NCBI GenBank assembly: GCA_947625725.1
Contig: CANQPI010000021.1
Span: forward strand, 1 to 32,271
Direction of reading: 5' to 3'
Length of the DNA stretch: 32,271 bases
Source: an uncultured Clostridia bacterium
Lineage (GTDB): Bacteria; Bacillota; Clostridia; Christensenellales; CAG-314
Each line of letters begins with the position of its first letter. The first letter of the stretch is position 1. The translations under genes and the position numbers were made by a program. Positions 16,593-25,985 of the stretch are shown piece by piece. The notes beneath the pieces are model-generated. The model was not told the origin of the DNA. It saw only the letters and a program-made list of their open reading frames with translations, and searched no databases.

Positions 16593-18200
16593 ATGAAAAA
16601 AATCATCATAGGCGTAACCGCAACGGTTTTGTGGGTGGTTTGCGTAACGCTTTTCGTTGTGTTTGCAATGGGAGGCGGCACAAATACGGAACATCAATTT
16701 ACCGTGCTGACAGTCAAAGAGGACGCCGTAAAAGACTACAATTCCATGCCGGTTTTCAGGGAACTTGCTCAGGAAACGGGTATAGACGTAAATTGGATCT
16801 ACAACACGTCGGCACAGTATTCCAACAACACCGACCCCGTCGGCACCAAGGGCATAGACGCCATCTATCACACGGGCTTTTCCAACCTCAAACTGTACGA
16901 CTACGGCAGGCGCGGCAGGATAGTCGCTATCGACGAGTATATGGACAGCATGCCCAACTTTTCCAGAATTTTGACTGCCCGTCCCGATATCGCCGAGGCG
17001 CTCAAATCTCCCGACGGGCACATCTATTCGTTGCCGAGAGTGGAGGAAATGGGGCTTAAAGCCTATCCCAACATCTTGTATATCAACAAAAAGTGGATAG
17101 AAAAACTTATCGACGACGGCAATTTGCCCGCAGGAGTGAACTTGACCAAAGACCAACTTACCGACGGACTTGACCTGTACAGGTGGGAATTCAAAGCGAT
17201 TTTGCAAAAGTTCCGCGATTTGGATATGGACAACAACGGCAACAAAGACAACGAAGTACCGTTGACGTTTGTCAGCGGCAATTGGCAGGGCAACGAATCG
17301 GACCTTATCGCCTCTTTCGGCGTACCCGAAAACCGCGAACACAAGACGATACTCAACGGCAAAATCACCTTTACCATAGAGGACGAAAAATGGTTCAAAG
17401 CCATCACCGAAATGCACGATTGGTGCGCGAGCGGACTAATTTCCTCGGCGTCTTTTGACCAGGACGAGAGTCAATTCCTCGCTCACGGGCAGGACGGCAG
17501 ATACGGCGCGTTTTATTGGTGGGAAAAGGACACCGTCCTTGCCAAGGAATATCGCGACGACTATGTAATCGTTTTACCCTTAAAGGACGACGACGGCAAT
17601 CGTTACGTGGGCGTCAGCAACGAGCAGGAAGTGGAAAAGGGCGAGTGCGTTATACTTTCCTCTTGCGAGGACAAAGAGGGGTTGCTTTCCTACTTCGACA
17701 AGTTTTTCGAACCGGATTACTCGGCGCAACTCAACTACGGCTCGATAAAATCCGGTGCGTTTTTGCCCAACAAAGAAAACGGCAAACTTATCCCCAACGA
17801 CGATCACGGCGCGCAAAGCGCCGACGACTTCCGCATGAGGAACGCACCCTACGGCGTGGTGTATCTCACGCAGGAAACGTGGGACAACTCCGTTCAAATG
17901 GAGTCGCGCGCGCAGTTGCGGCTGGACAACCTCAACAGTTACGTCAAACCCTACGTGTTTGAGGGAGTGGCTACAATACCCAACCTCAACTATACGCAGC
18001 AGGAATTGTTGGAACTCAACACGCACGAGTTTTCGCTGAGCAACAATATCGCAAGTTGGTACACACAAGCCGTTATCGGCAATACCGCGCCGACAAGAGA
18101 GTCTTGGCAAAACCTGCTTTCGGTCAACAGAGATTCCATTAACGCTGTATTGCGTATCAATCAAGCGGCTTACGACAGGTATATTGAAGCCACTGTGTAA
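16593..18200 (+). CDS. Extracellular solute-binding protein of the fructan ABC transporter
   Basis: The 535-residue length and fold-level features match LplA-type family 1 solute-binding proteins that serve LplB/YtcP permeases. These include GKKD-like calcium-site sequence DMDNNGNKDNEVPLTF near residue 210 and the pattern YSLPRV...NILYINKKWIEKL. It binds the sugar outside the membrane and delivers it to the permeases. The N-terminal hydrophobic segment (about 5-26) is not followed by a lipobox cysteine, so it seems tethered by an uncleaved helix rather than by lipid. The start has GGAGG and follows the permease by 11 bp. Confidence 0.88.
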   Translation: MKKIIIGVTATVLWVVCVTLFVVFAMGGGTNTEHQFTVLTVKEDAVKDYNSMPVFRELAQETGIDVNWIYNTSAQYSNNTDPVGTKGIDAIYHTGFSNLKLYDYGRRGRIVAIDEYMDSMPNFSRILTARPDIAEALKSPDGHIYSLPRVEEMGLKAYPNILYINKKWIEKLIDDGNLPAGVNLTKDQLTDGLDLYRWEFKAILQKFRDLDMDNNGNKDNEVPLTFVSGNWQGNESDLIASFGVPENREHKTILNGKITFTIEDEKWFKAITEMHDWCASGLISSASFDQDESQFLAHGQDGRYGAFYWWEKDTVLAKEYRDDYVIVLPLKDDDGNRYVGVSNEQEVEKGECVILSSCEDKEGLLSYFDKFFEPDYSAQLNYGSIKSGAFLPNKENGKLIPNDDHGAQSADDFRMRNAPYGVVYLTQETWDNSVQMESRAQLRLDNLNSYVKPYVFEGVATIPNLNYTQQELLELNTHEFSLSNNIASWYTQAVIGNTAPTRESWQNLLSVNRDSINAVLRINQAAYDRYIEATV

Positions 18201-18224
18201 AAGGCGCAAATCGGAGAACGGTGC

Positions 18225-18977
18225 ATGAGAGGACTGAGAGTCATCGGCGACTATGCTTTGGAATTTTTGGTGGTAACTCTTTTGATGGGTTTATCGGCGT
18301 TTACCATCGTGATGTTTGTACCCATGCTTGTGGGCGTAACCGCGTTTTTCGGCAACAAAATGGGTACACGTCGTTTCAAAGACATTTTTGTGACGATAGG
18401 GCAAAATTGGAAGATCATCACGTTGTTTACGTTGTTTGAGTTGGTGATCATAGTCTTTCCCGTGCTGAATATCTACTTTTTTAACACCCATGTAGACCAA
18501 ATGAACTACTTTGTGTTGGCGGTTTGCTATGTGGCGTTGGTTGTCGGGGCAATGTACTTGGTAACGGCGCCTACCGTCATCGCCAACATGAAGGTCAACT
18601 TTCGTCAACTGCTGTACAATGGTTTGATGATGTTGTTCGGCTCCTGGTGGAGAAGCCTCGTGGCGTTGGCAATGGTAGCGGGCATAATAGCGATGATATT
18701 GCTTTACCCTTACCCCGTGATATTGACGTTGTACGCGGTGCCGTTGTTCAACTCAATGTTGATAAAGGAAAACTTTTTGCATCTCAAAGCCAAGGCGTTG
18801 GGTACAACAGTCTACGAATTAAAAAAGAAAGTCAACGAGGACGATTACCTAGACGAGAGAGGTCAAGTAAAACCTTGGCGAGATGACGTGGACGTAACCG
18901 TTGTACAAAGTGAACAGTCGCAACAAACAAACAACCAAACTTCTGACGAGAATGGAGAAAACGATGAAAAAGATTAG
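18225..18977 (+). CDS. DUF624 (YesL-like) membrane protein
   Basis: A 250-residue protein with about five to six membrane helices over residues 10-190 and a hydrophilic C-terminal tail rich in Gln, Asn, Asp and Glu. Size, first helix (EFLVVTLLMGLSAFTIVMFVPM) and location beside LplB/YtcP permeases match the YesL family (DUF624), which is found again and again in such sugar-uptake operons. Its job is not established; a helper role in transport or sensing is guessed. The next gene starts inside its last codons (14-nt overlap), which suggests translational coupling. Confidence 0.8.
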   Translation: MRGLRVIGDYALEFLVVTLLMGLSAFTIVMFVPMLVGVTAFFGNKMGTRRFKDIFVTIGQNWKIITLFTLFELVIIVFPVLNIYFFNTHVDQMNYFVLAVCYVALVVGAMYLVTAPTVIANMKVNFRQLLYNGLMMLFGSWWRSLVALAMVAGIIAMILLYPYPVILTLYAVPLFNSMLIKENFLHLKAKALGTTVYELKKKVNEDDYLDERGQVKPWRDDVDVTVVQSEQSQQTNNQTSDENGENDEKD

Positions 18978-20685
18978 AACCTTGTTGATATTGCTGCTTG
19001 CAGTCATGCTTTTGGCGGCATGCACACCTCAGGCGGAAAGCAACAAAGCGCCCACGGTAGTGGGAGTTAAGGACGTGCAGTGTCTGGTAAACAGCACGGT
19101 GGACTTTCTCGACGGCGTTGCCGCGCTGGACAAGGAGGACGGGGACATAACTCCCAACCTTTCCATCACCGTGGAACCGCACGTAGACGTAACTTCCGAC
19201 GGTTTTGCAACCTTTGAACAGCAAGGCGAATATACCGTCAATTACCAAATAACCGATAGCAACGGACGTACCGCGCAAAAGCGCGCCTATGTAGACGTTG
19301 TCGATCGCGAAACCTATCATTCTTTCGCTATGCCGGACGGCTATTCCGTGGAAACGGCAGGCGCGGCAAAGGTTATATTTAGCGGAATGAGGGACAATGA
19401 ATTTGTGGTGGAGAGTCAAGACGGCGAAATTGCCGAGGACGTGCGCGTCGTGCGTACTTTCTCTCTCAGCGCAGATAGTTTTGTTACTCGCAAGTACTAT
19501 TTTTCCACACAGTTCAAGTCCGACGTCGCCGGCAAGGTGACGGTGTTCTGCAACGGCGAACCCACTGCGGAAATTGCCGTGCAACAGGGCGACAACGTTT
19601 TGCAGTACTCATGCACCTGCCCAGATAGTTCCGAAACTTCCTGCGACGTGCAAGTGGAGTTGTGCATAGGCGGCTTGGGAAGGGCAAAAGTTGTTGTGGG
19701 CAACACTTCTGTACGTTATCCTCAGCAAAGCGGCACGTCGGTGGAATTGACGCCCGATTTCAATTTCGGCAGCATGGTTTCGCCGCGTATCGACCCTGCC
19801 AATTCGGAGGGTTTGGAAGGCAACGCTTGGGCGTTGGAGGACGGCAGCGGCGCACGGTTGGAAATAACTCACGCAGGCGCAAACAACATTTGGGCGGGCG
19901 GAATGTTCGTCAACACCGGAGTTCAACTCAAACCCGACACGACCTACGAAGTATCCTTCAAAGTTGAACGGCACAGTTTCCCGTTGCGCGAGGAGGGTAC
20001 GCCCGACGATCCCGCCGATTTTGAAGTAATAATTCAGCGCAATCAATGGGACGAACTGCAACTTCACAAGTTTACCAACCCCGAAAACGGCGTGTTGACG
20101 GCAGAGGTATCGGTTGACTCAAACAACGTCGGACCGCTGTGGATATATGTACAATCGGCAACGCAGTGCAACCAGATCACGATAACCGATTTGCACGTAA
20201 AAGAACATCTTGAAGCGATGGGCACCGACAACTTTGAAATTGCCGACTTTACGTGTTTCAACTCCACGGCAGACTACGAGTTCCACTCCGAGTTGGGCAA
20301 TATCACCTATTATGTAAAAGATTTCGACGCAAAGGACAGCAATCACGTTGTTACAAGCCCGTCCTTCTGGGTGGCAGGTAGCGGCGCCAACTACGTGGTG
20401 CAATTCAGAATCAAAGCCACCTCTCCCATAGAGTTTGTTGTGGCAGGACCGATTTCCGACGGATGGGATCCCGTACTCCTTTGGCAAAAGGTGACGCTCA
20501 CCGCTAATGTTGAGCAAACCGTATCCTTTGTTTGCAACGGCAAAACTCCGCAAGGAGTTGTTGCGGACAGACTGTACAAACTTGTGTGGCAGTTCGGCTC
20601 CGCTCTCAACACTCAGTATCACGACGTAACAATAGAAATCAGCGACATTCGTATTTGCAAACGCGATGTGGAGTTGGACGGTTGA
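18964..20685 (+). CDS. Surface lipoprotein with Ig-like and carbohydrate-binding-like domains
   Basis: A 573-residue lipoprotein; the signal peptide ends in LLAAC with Cys20 as anchor. Residues about 30-108 form an Ig-like domain of the DUF5011/HYR kind (LDGVAALDKEDGDIT, then GEYTVNYQITDSNGRTA). The rest appears to be beta-sandwich domains resembling CBM4/9-type modules: one at about 270-410 with LKPDTTYEVSFKVERHSF, and another at about 420-570. I see no catalytic motif. By context it is a second surface glycan-binding protein of the fructan system. The start at 18964 is chosen because the signal peptide begins there and GGAG lies just upstream; it overlaps the DUF624 gene by 14 nt. Confidence 0.78.
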   Translation: MKKIRTLLILLLAVMLLAACTPQAESNKAPTVVGVKDVQCLVNSTVDFLDGVAALDKEDGDITPNLSITVEPHVDVTSDGFATFEQQGEYTVNYQITDSNGRTAQKRAYVDVVDRETYHSFAMPDGYSVETAGAAKVIFSGMRDNEFVVESQDGEIAEDVRVVRTFSLSADSFVTRKYYFSTQFKSDVAGKVTVFCNGEPTAEIAVQQGDNVLQYSCTCPDSSETSCDVQVELCIGGLGRAKVVVGNTSVRYPQQSGTSVELTPDFNFGSMVSPRIDPANSEGLEGNAWALEDGSGARLEITHAGANNIWAGGMFVNTGVQLKPDTTYEVSFKVERHSFPLREEGTPDDPADFEVIIQRNQWDELQLHKFTNPENGVLTAEVSVDSNNVGPLWIYVQSATQCNQITITDLHVKEHLEAMGTDNFEIADFTCFNSTADYEFHSELGNITYYVKDFDAKDSNHVVTSPSFWVAGSGANYVVQFRIKATSPIEFVVAGPISDGWDPVLLWQKVTLTANVEQTVSFVCNGKTPQGVVADRLYKLVWQFGSALNTQYHDVTIEISDIRICKRDVELDG

Positions 20686-20687
20686 TC

Positions 20688-22052
20688 ATGACAAAAAACA
20701 TACAAAACGATAATCAATATATCGCCAAGAGCAAAAGTTCCGTCAACAACAGTTATCGACTTGCGTATCACATGTTGCCGCCCATAGGTTGGCTAAACGA
20801 CCCCAACGGGTTGGTGTACTTCAAGGAGAGGTATCACCTGTACTATCAATTCAACCCCTACGCAAGTTGCCCGGGGCGCATGTGCTGGGGACACTTTGTG
20901 TCCAAAGACTTGATCGACTACGTGGATGACGGCGTGGCATTGAAGCCGGACATAGAGGGCGCAAGCGCATATAGCGGCGGCGCGATCGACTACAACAACG
21001 GCAGCAGGCTTGCCGCGTTGTACACTCTGCATCAAGAGGTAAACGGCATTCGCACGGAAGAAGTGTACAAAGCAACTTCGCACAACGGTTTCAGTTTCGA
21101 TCGCGGCGTCAAGATATTTGACAACGAGTATTTGCCCGATAACCTTAGCAGGAGCGATTTTCGCGACCCATGTCCCGTGTTGATAGGGGATACCTACTAC
21201 GTGTTTCTCGGCGGCAAGGACGTAAACCTCAACAAAGGCGTGATAGTGGTGCTTAGCGGCAAAACGTTGGATAGGCTTCACTATGCGTTCAGTTTGGGAC
21301 CCTACTATCAGTTGGGCGAGATGTGCGAGTGTCCGTGCTATTTCCGCGTGGACGGCAAGGACGTCATTCTTGCCAGCGGTTGCAACGTGCCCGAACGGGA
21401 TAACGACTTCAAAAACGTCAATTCCAGCGTGTTTATCGTGGGCGAGTTGGATTTCGAAAAGGGCACAATGGCGGTGGACTACATCAAGGAGATAGACAAA
21501 GGCGACGCCTTTTACGCTCCGCAGTTTATTCGCGGCATATCCACGCCCGTCATGATAGGTTGGCTGGAAATGTGGGAACGCAAGTATCCTACGAGAGAAA
21601 AGGCTCATGGTTGGGTGGGCGCGTTTTCCATTCCGCGCGAAGTCAGCATACGCGACGGCGACATCTTTCAAAATCCCGTGCAAACGCTCAACGCCTATTT
21701 GCGCGACGTACCCGAGGGATCTGTGCCCAAATGTGCCGACATAACGCTTCGCTTTGGCGGCGAGGGATACATCAAGATCGTCGGCGACAACGGGTGCGTA
21801 ACGGTGGGCAAGGACAGCGGCGTGTATCTGGACACCAATTTTACAAACAATTTGTTCGGTTGCGTGAGGCGTACCAATCGCAGTTACGACGAGTGCGACG
21901 TCCGCATTTTGTTAGACGTATCCAGCATAGAAGTGTTTGTGGACGACGGCAGAGAAGTTATCAGCAGCAGAATTTACATAGACGGGAGTTATACAACCGA
22001 GATTGGCGGCAACGTCAGGCAAATTTGCATAAAGGAAGTAGTCAAAAAATGA
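20688..22052 (+). CDS. Cytoplasmic GH32 beta-fructosidase (sucrose/fructo-oligosaccharide hydrolase)
   Basis: A 455-residue enzyme of family 32 without a signal peptide, so it acts on imported sugar inside the cell. Catalytic landmarks: GWLNDPNGL with nucleophile Asp38, FRDP with Asp160, and ECPCYF with acid/base Glu214. The length matches invertases and sucrose-6-phosphate hydrolases. As the transporter is ABC-type, the substrate is probably unphosphorylated sucrose or short fructans. The ATG at 20688 is the first in-frame ATG after the upstream stop; the ribosome site is weak, and only 2 bp separate it from the gene before, so coupling is likely. The next gene overlaps its stop by 4 nt. Confidence 0.9.
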   Translation: MTKNIQNDNQYIAKSKSSVNNSYRLAYHMLPPIGWLNDPNGLVYFKERYHLYYQFNPYASCPGRMCWGHFVSKDLIDYVDDGVALKPDIEGASAYSGGAIDYNNGSRLAALYTLHQEVNGIRTEEVYKATSHNGFSFDRGVKIFDNEYLPDNLSRSDFRDPCPVLIGDTYYVFLGGKDVNLNKGVIVVLSGKTLDRLHYAFSLGPYYQLGEMCECPCYFRVDGKDVILASGCNVPERDNDFKNVNSSVFIVGELDFEKGTMAVDYIKEIDKGDAFYAPQFIRGISTPVMIGWLEMWERKYPTREKAHGWVGAFSIPREVSIRDGDIFQNPVQTLNAYLRDVPEGSVPKCADITLRFGGEGYIKIVGDNGCVTVGKDSGVYLDTNFTNNLFGCVRRTNRSYDECDVRILLDVSSIEVFVDDGREVISSRIYIDGSYTTEIGGNVRQICIKEVVKK

Positions 22053-23575
22053 AAAAACTTTGGATAATACCCATATTGGCGGTGTTGATATGCGTGTGTA
22101 TGGTAGCATGCGTGCCCGCCGCGGGCAACGTAAAGCAAAAAGGCGCAAACGTCTTTCCCGCTTCTACCAAAGACGACTCCATGGATGTTACTATGGGCGA
22201 CGTAATGCCTTTTTACGACAACGGGGTGATGAATATTTATCACCTGCGCAACAGTACGGGTACAAACAGTCAGTTTTACCACCCCATAGCGCGATTGACC
22301 ACCTCCGACTACGTTCACTACACCGACGAGGGTATAGCCCTCAACTTTGAGGAAAAGGTGGACTCTCCCGACGCGGCATTGGGCACGGGTTCTTTTATCA
22401 AGGACAAGAACGGGCTGTATCATTGCTTTTACACCGGGCACAACGGCAATGCTCCATCGACGGATTTGCCTCAGTTGCTACACACCGAAGTGGTACGTCA
22501 CGCCACCAGCACAGACCAAAAACATTGGGATAAGGACGAGGATTTCAATCTGTACGGTTACGAAAACGATTTCCGCGATCCCTATGTGTATTGGGACGAG
22601 GCGGATAGCACCTACTATATGCTTGTTACCACTCGCGACAACACGGCTTCAAGCCCGGCGGTCATCAGACGCTTCGAATCGGAGAGTCTGTCCGCGTCGG
22701 ACGAGGGTTGGACGTTTGTGGACAACTTTTTCGTAAACGACAGCGGCGACTACAATATGGAGTGTCCGTCCTATGTGGAGTTTGGCGGGTTTTATTACTT
22801 GGCGTATAGCGAACAGGGCGACAACCGCGTTACGCATTACCGCTACAAAACTTCGCACGACGATCCCGAATGGCACAAATTCGAGCGCGACACAATCGAC
22901 GCCGCGGGCTTTTATGCGGGACGCCTTGAAAAAGCCGAGGACAAACTGTTTGCGTTTGCTTGGTGCGCAAGACTTTCGGGCGGCGCGGCAGGCGGATTCG
23001 ATTGGGGCGGCAACCTTGTCACCCACCAAATCAAGCAACAGTCTAACGGCGAGTTGTGCGCCGTTATGCCGGAGAGTTACGGTAAAATTTTATCTCATCA
23101 AGTAAAGTATGTCACCGTGGACGGCACAGAACAAAGCAAGTTCGATTTCGAGGTCGGCAAGTTTGCCGCATGCGGCATGCAGGCGCTTTCTTCCAACGTG
23201 ACGCGCATTGCTTTTGAAGTGGAGATAACGGGCGCGCAAGGCAATTTCGGTTTGACTTTCGGCTTGGACGGCGATTACAACAACCGTTTGGGCAGCGCGG
23301 TGGTGGCGTTTGACCTTGAAAAAAATCAACTCGTGTGCTACAATGGCGTATCCAGCATTTTGCGCTACGGGACGCCGCTAACGCAGGTGGCTTTTGCCTA
23401 CCAAACGGCGCAAAACTACAAGGTGGACGTGATAATCGACGGCGAGGTCGTCACCGTTTATTTGGACGGACAGGTCGCTTTGACGTCGCGTATCACAGAT
23501 ATGGACGGTAACAACTTCGGATTTTACTCCAACGGTACAGGCGCAAAAATAAAGGACGTGAAGTTTTATGAGTAG
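22049..23575 (+). CDS. GH32-like lipoprotein with divergent nucleophile region
   Basis: A 508-residue secreted protein; the signal peptide ends in MVAC with Cys21 as probable lipid anchor. Two family 32 landmarks are clear: FRDPYVYW with Asp177 and MECPSY with Glu238. The first is altered: instead of W-x-N-DPNG there is a GDVMPFYDNG stretch, where Asp51 is the likely nucleophile. This variant belongs to less studied GH32 members. The C-terminal 170 residues form a beta-sandwich ending in NNFGFYSNGTGAKIKDVKFYE-like sequence. It is probably active on fructan at the cell surface, but transferase activity cannot be excluded. The start overlaps the preceding stop as ATGA; the fructokinase start overlaps its end by 8 nt. 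Confidence 0.82.
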   Translation: MKKLWIIPILAVLICVCMVACVPAAGNVKQKGANVFPASTKDDSMDVTMGDVMPFYDNGVMNIYHLRNSTGTNSQFYHPIARLTTSDYVHYTDEGIALNFEEKVDSPDAALGTGSFIKDKNGLYHCFYTGHNGNAPSTDLPQLLHTEVVRHATSTDQKHWDKDEDFNLYGYENDFRDPYVYWDEADSTYYMLVTTRDNTASSPAVIRRFESESLSASDEGWTFVDNFFVNDSGDYNMECPSYVEFGGFYYLAYSEQGDNRVTHYRYKTSHDDPEWHKFERDTIDAAGFYAGRLEKAEDKLFAFAWCARLSGGAAGGFDWGGNLVTHQIKQQSNGELCAVMPESYGKILSHQVKYVTVDGTEQSKFDFEVGKFAACGMQALSSNVTRIAFEVEITGAQGNFGLTFGLDGDYNNRLGSAVVAFDLEKNQLVCYNGVSSILRYGTPLTQVAFAYQTAQNYKVDVIIDGEVVTVYLDGQVALTSRITDMDGNNFGFYSNGTGAKIKDVKFYE

Positions 23576-24518
23576 GCTGTACTGTTTGGGAGAGTTGCTG
23601 ATCGATTTTCAATCGGTGGGTACGGGTTCTCTCAAAGACACTCAACAGTTTGTAAAAAAAGCGGGCGGAGCCCCTGCAAACGTATGCGTACAAGCCGCCA
23701 AATTGGGTACGGATTGCGCCTATCTCAGCAAGGTGGGCAAGGACGCTTTCGGCGACTTTCTGGTGGAAACATTGGCGCGCGAGGGCGTGGATGTGAGCCA
23801 CGTGGGCAGGAGCGACAAACACGACACTTCGCTGGCATTTGTCAGTTTTGCGGATAACGGCGAGCGAGAGTTTAGTTTTTATCGCAGAACTGCGGCGGAT
23901 CTGTCCTTTACTCCGAGCGATTTTGCCGACGTGATCTTTGAGCGCGGAGATGTATTGGAGTTTGGCAGCGTGGCGCTTGCAAGCGAGGAGGCGCGCCAAA
24001 CGCACCTTGACTTGATAGACAGGGCGCACGCGGCGGGCGCGACGGTGTGTTTTGACCCCAACTTGCGCTTCAATTTGTGGGACAAAGAACAGTTGCGCCA
24101 AACGGTAAGGCGGTTTGCTCCCCTTGCCGATGTGATAAAGGTTGGAAAGGATGAGTTGGAGTTTATCACCGAGCAAGTGGGATCGCCCGCGACACAAGCC
24201 ATGTTCGACGGCACAACGCAATTGCTTTTGGTGACGGATGGCGGCAACGGTGCCAAGTTGTACGTCAACGGCGATTTGCGTGCCGATTGCGGCGGCTACA
24301 AGGTGGCAACGATCGACACAACGGGCGCGGGCGACTCGTTCTTCGGCGGGTTTATTTCTCGGCTTATAGGGGACGGTGTGACGTTCGGCGACCACAACGG
24401 CGTCGATTTGAACGACATGCTCAACTTTGCATGTAAGTGCGGCGCATACACAACGACAGGCTTTGGCGCGATAGCGGCAATGGGTAACAAAGAAAAAATA
24501 AACAAGGCGGTAAAATAA
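23568..24518 (+). CDS. Fructokinase, PfkB (ribokinase) family
   Basis: This enzyme phosphorylates free fructose with ATP, the entry step to glycolysis after GH32 hydrolysis. The 316-residue length is normal. The first PfkB signature is visible at GGAPANVCVQAAKLG (33-47) and the second at DTTGAGDSFFGGF (250-262), with Asp256 as catalytic base. N-terminal ELLIDF matches bacterial fructokinases. It overlaps the GH32-like lipoprotein gene by 8 nt and sits 2 bp before the ATPase gene. 2-keto-3-deoxygluconate kinase is the main alternative in the family, but the fructan context favours fructose. Confidence 0.9.
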   Translation: MSRLYCLGELLIDFQSVGTGSLKDTQQFVKKAGGAPANVCVQAAKLGTDCAYLSKVGKDAFGDFLVETLAREGVDVSHVGRSDKHDTSLAFVSFADNGEREFSFYRRTAADLSFTPSDFADVIFERGDVLEFGSVALASEEARQTHLDLIDRAHAAGATVCFDPNLRFNLWDKEQLRQTVRRFAPLADVIKVGKDELEFITEQVGSPATQAMFDGTTQLLLVTDGGNGAKLYVNGDLRADCGGYKVATIDTTGAGDSFFGGFISRLIGDGVTFGDHNGVDLNDMLNFACKCGAYTTTGFGAIAAMGNKEKINKAVK

Positions 24519-24520
24519 AT

Positions 24521-25804
24521 ATGGCATCGGTAAAATTGGTAAATGTAAACAAAGTTTATGATGGCGGCGTTCATGCCGTACATGACTTTTCCATCGACAT
24601 CAAGGACGGCGAATTTATCGTTTTCGTCGGACCGTCGGGTTGCGGCAAATCCACAACGTTGCGTATGGTAGCGGGGTTGGAGGAGATATCCTACGGCGAA
24701 CTTTACATCGACGGCAAACTCGTAAACAGCACCGCACCCAAGGATAGGGACATAGCAATGGTGTTTCAAAGTTATGCGCTGTACCCTCAAATGACGGTGT
24801 ACGACAACATGGCGTACGCGCTAAAACTGCGCAAGGTACCCAAAAACGAAATAGACCGCCGTGTTCAAGAGGCGGCGAAAATCTTGCGTTTGACGCCATA
24901 TCTGGATCGCAAACCTCGCAATCTTTCCGGCGGACAGCGTCAAAGAGTGGCGCTGGGCAGATCCATTGTGCGTCGTCCCAAAGTATTTTTGATGGACGAG
25001 CCGCTAAGCAACCTGGACGCAAAATTGCGCGTGGCAATGCGTAGCGAAATCGTCCGCATACACGAGGAAGTGGGCGCGACCACTATTTACGTTACCCACG
25101 ACCAAATCGAAGCAATGACAATGGCAAGCCGCATTGTGGTAATGAAGGACGGCTTTATCCAGCAAATTGGCACTCCCAACGAGATATACCAACATCCCGC
25201 CAACTTGTTTGTTGCGGGCTTTATCGGCACGCCTGCAATGAACTTTTTGTACGGCACACTCGGCGAGGACGGCAAGTTTGTTATTCGCGGTTCCGATCAA
25301 ACAGTTACACTGCGCCCCGACGAAAGACAATTGCTCAAAAATTACGTTGGACACAACTTTGTTTACGGCGTCCGTCCGGAAAACTTGATTTTTGAGGACG
25401 ACGACCGCTTTGAACAGTTTGCCGACGCGTCTTTCTCCATTGAGGTCGGTATTGTGGAATTGCTCGGGGATATTCTAAACGTACACGGTAAAGTGGGCGA
25501 CATAGACGTGGTGGTAAAAGTACCCAACAAATATACGATCCACGAACACGACGTTATTCGCGTTGCGGTGGAAACGGGCTACACGCGTTTCTTCAACGAA
25601 ACTACCACCAAGGCTATCACCGAAGACTACTGCGACTACGAAGAAGTGGAAGTGACCAAATCGCTGGATGAAGACAACGTCACCATCATCGAGCAGAAAC
25701 CCAAGAGTTGGTTCAGTCGCTTGTTTGCCTCCAAGCAACGCAAAAATAACGACAAAACAGCCGAAGGAAACGCGGCGCAAGAGGACAAACAAGACAAACA
25801 GTAA
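24521..25804 (+). CDS. Sugar ABC transporter ATPase, MsmK/UgpC type
   Basis: This protein powers the two permeases upstream. In its 427 residues, Walker A is GPSGCGKS (37-44), the Q-loop lies near 83, the signature LSGGQ is at 135-139, Walker B VFLMDE at 155-160 and the switch His at 193. The C-terminal part (about 240-375) is the TOBE/OB regulatory domain of CUT1 transporters. A charged tail of about 50 residues beyond that (rich in Lys, Asn, Gln, Asp) is unusual. In many Firmicutes a single MsmX-type ATPase serves several importers from elsewhere on the chromosome; here a dedicated copy ends the operon. Confidence 0.93.
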   Translation: MASVKLVNVNKVYDGGVHAVHDFSIDIKDGEFIVFVGPSGCGKSTTLRMVAGLEEISYGELYIDGKLVNSTAPKDRDIAMVFQSYALYPQMTVYDNMAYALKLRKVPKNEIDRRVQEAAKILRLTPYLDRKPRNLSGGQRQRVALGRSIVRRPKVFLMDEPLSNLDAKLRVAMRSEIVRIHEEVGATTIYVTHDQIEAMTMASRIVVMKDGFIQQIGTPNEIYQHPANLFVAGFIGTPAMNFLYGTLGEDGKFVIRGSDQTVTLRPDERQLLKNYVGHNFVYGVRPENLIFEDDDRFEQFADASFSIEVGIVELLGDILNVHGKVGDIDVVVKVPNKYTIHEHDVIRVAVETGYTRFFNETTTKAITEDYCDYEEVEVTKSLDEDNVTIIEQKPKSWFSRLFASKQRKNNDKTAEGNAAQEDKQDKQ

Positions 25805-25924
25805 CACGTGCCCATCCGTGAGCGCGGGCAAGCGGAGCGTGCGACAGTGGTAGCAAGTGCACTTGCGCGCGTCCGGGCGTTGCGTCGTTGCGACAAACGG
25901 AGATTTGTGACTATGTAACAGGCT
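25805..25924. other. Spacer after the fructan operon
   Basis: No supported gene. It contains a perfect 14-base palindrome (25853-25866) of unknown meaning. The operon terminator follows. Confidence 0.4.
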
Positions 25925-25960
25925 AGTGGAGTCAACGTTTTTTGACTCCACTTTTGTTGT
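25925..25960 (+). terminator. Terminator of the fructan operon
   Basis: An 11-bp perfect stem (25925-25935/25942-25952) with a short T-rich loop is followed by a T-rich tail. It lies 120 bp after the ATPase stop codon. Confidence 0.88.
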
Positions 25961-25985
25961 TCTCTGCCATTGCGATAGTTTGGTG

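Noticed and set aside
25853..25866. Perfect 14-base palindrome after the ATPase gene
   Set aside because: It has no second copy near a promoter and no link to the LacI operator sequence.
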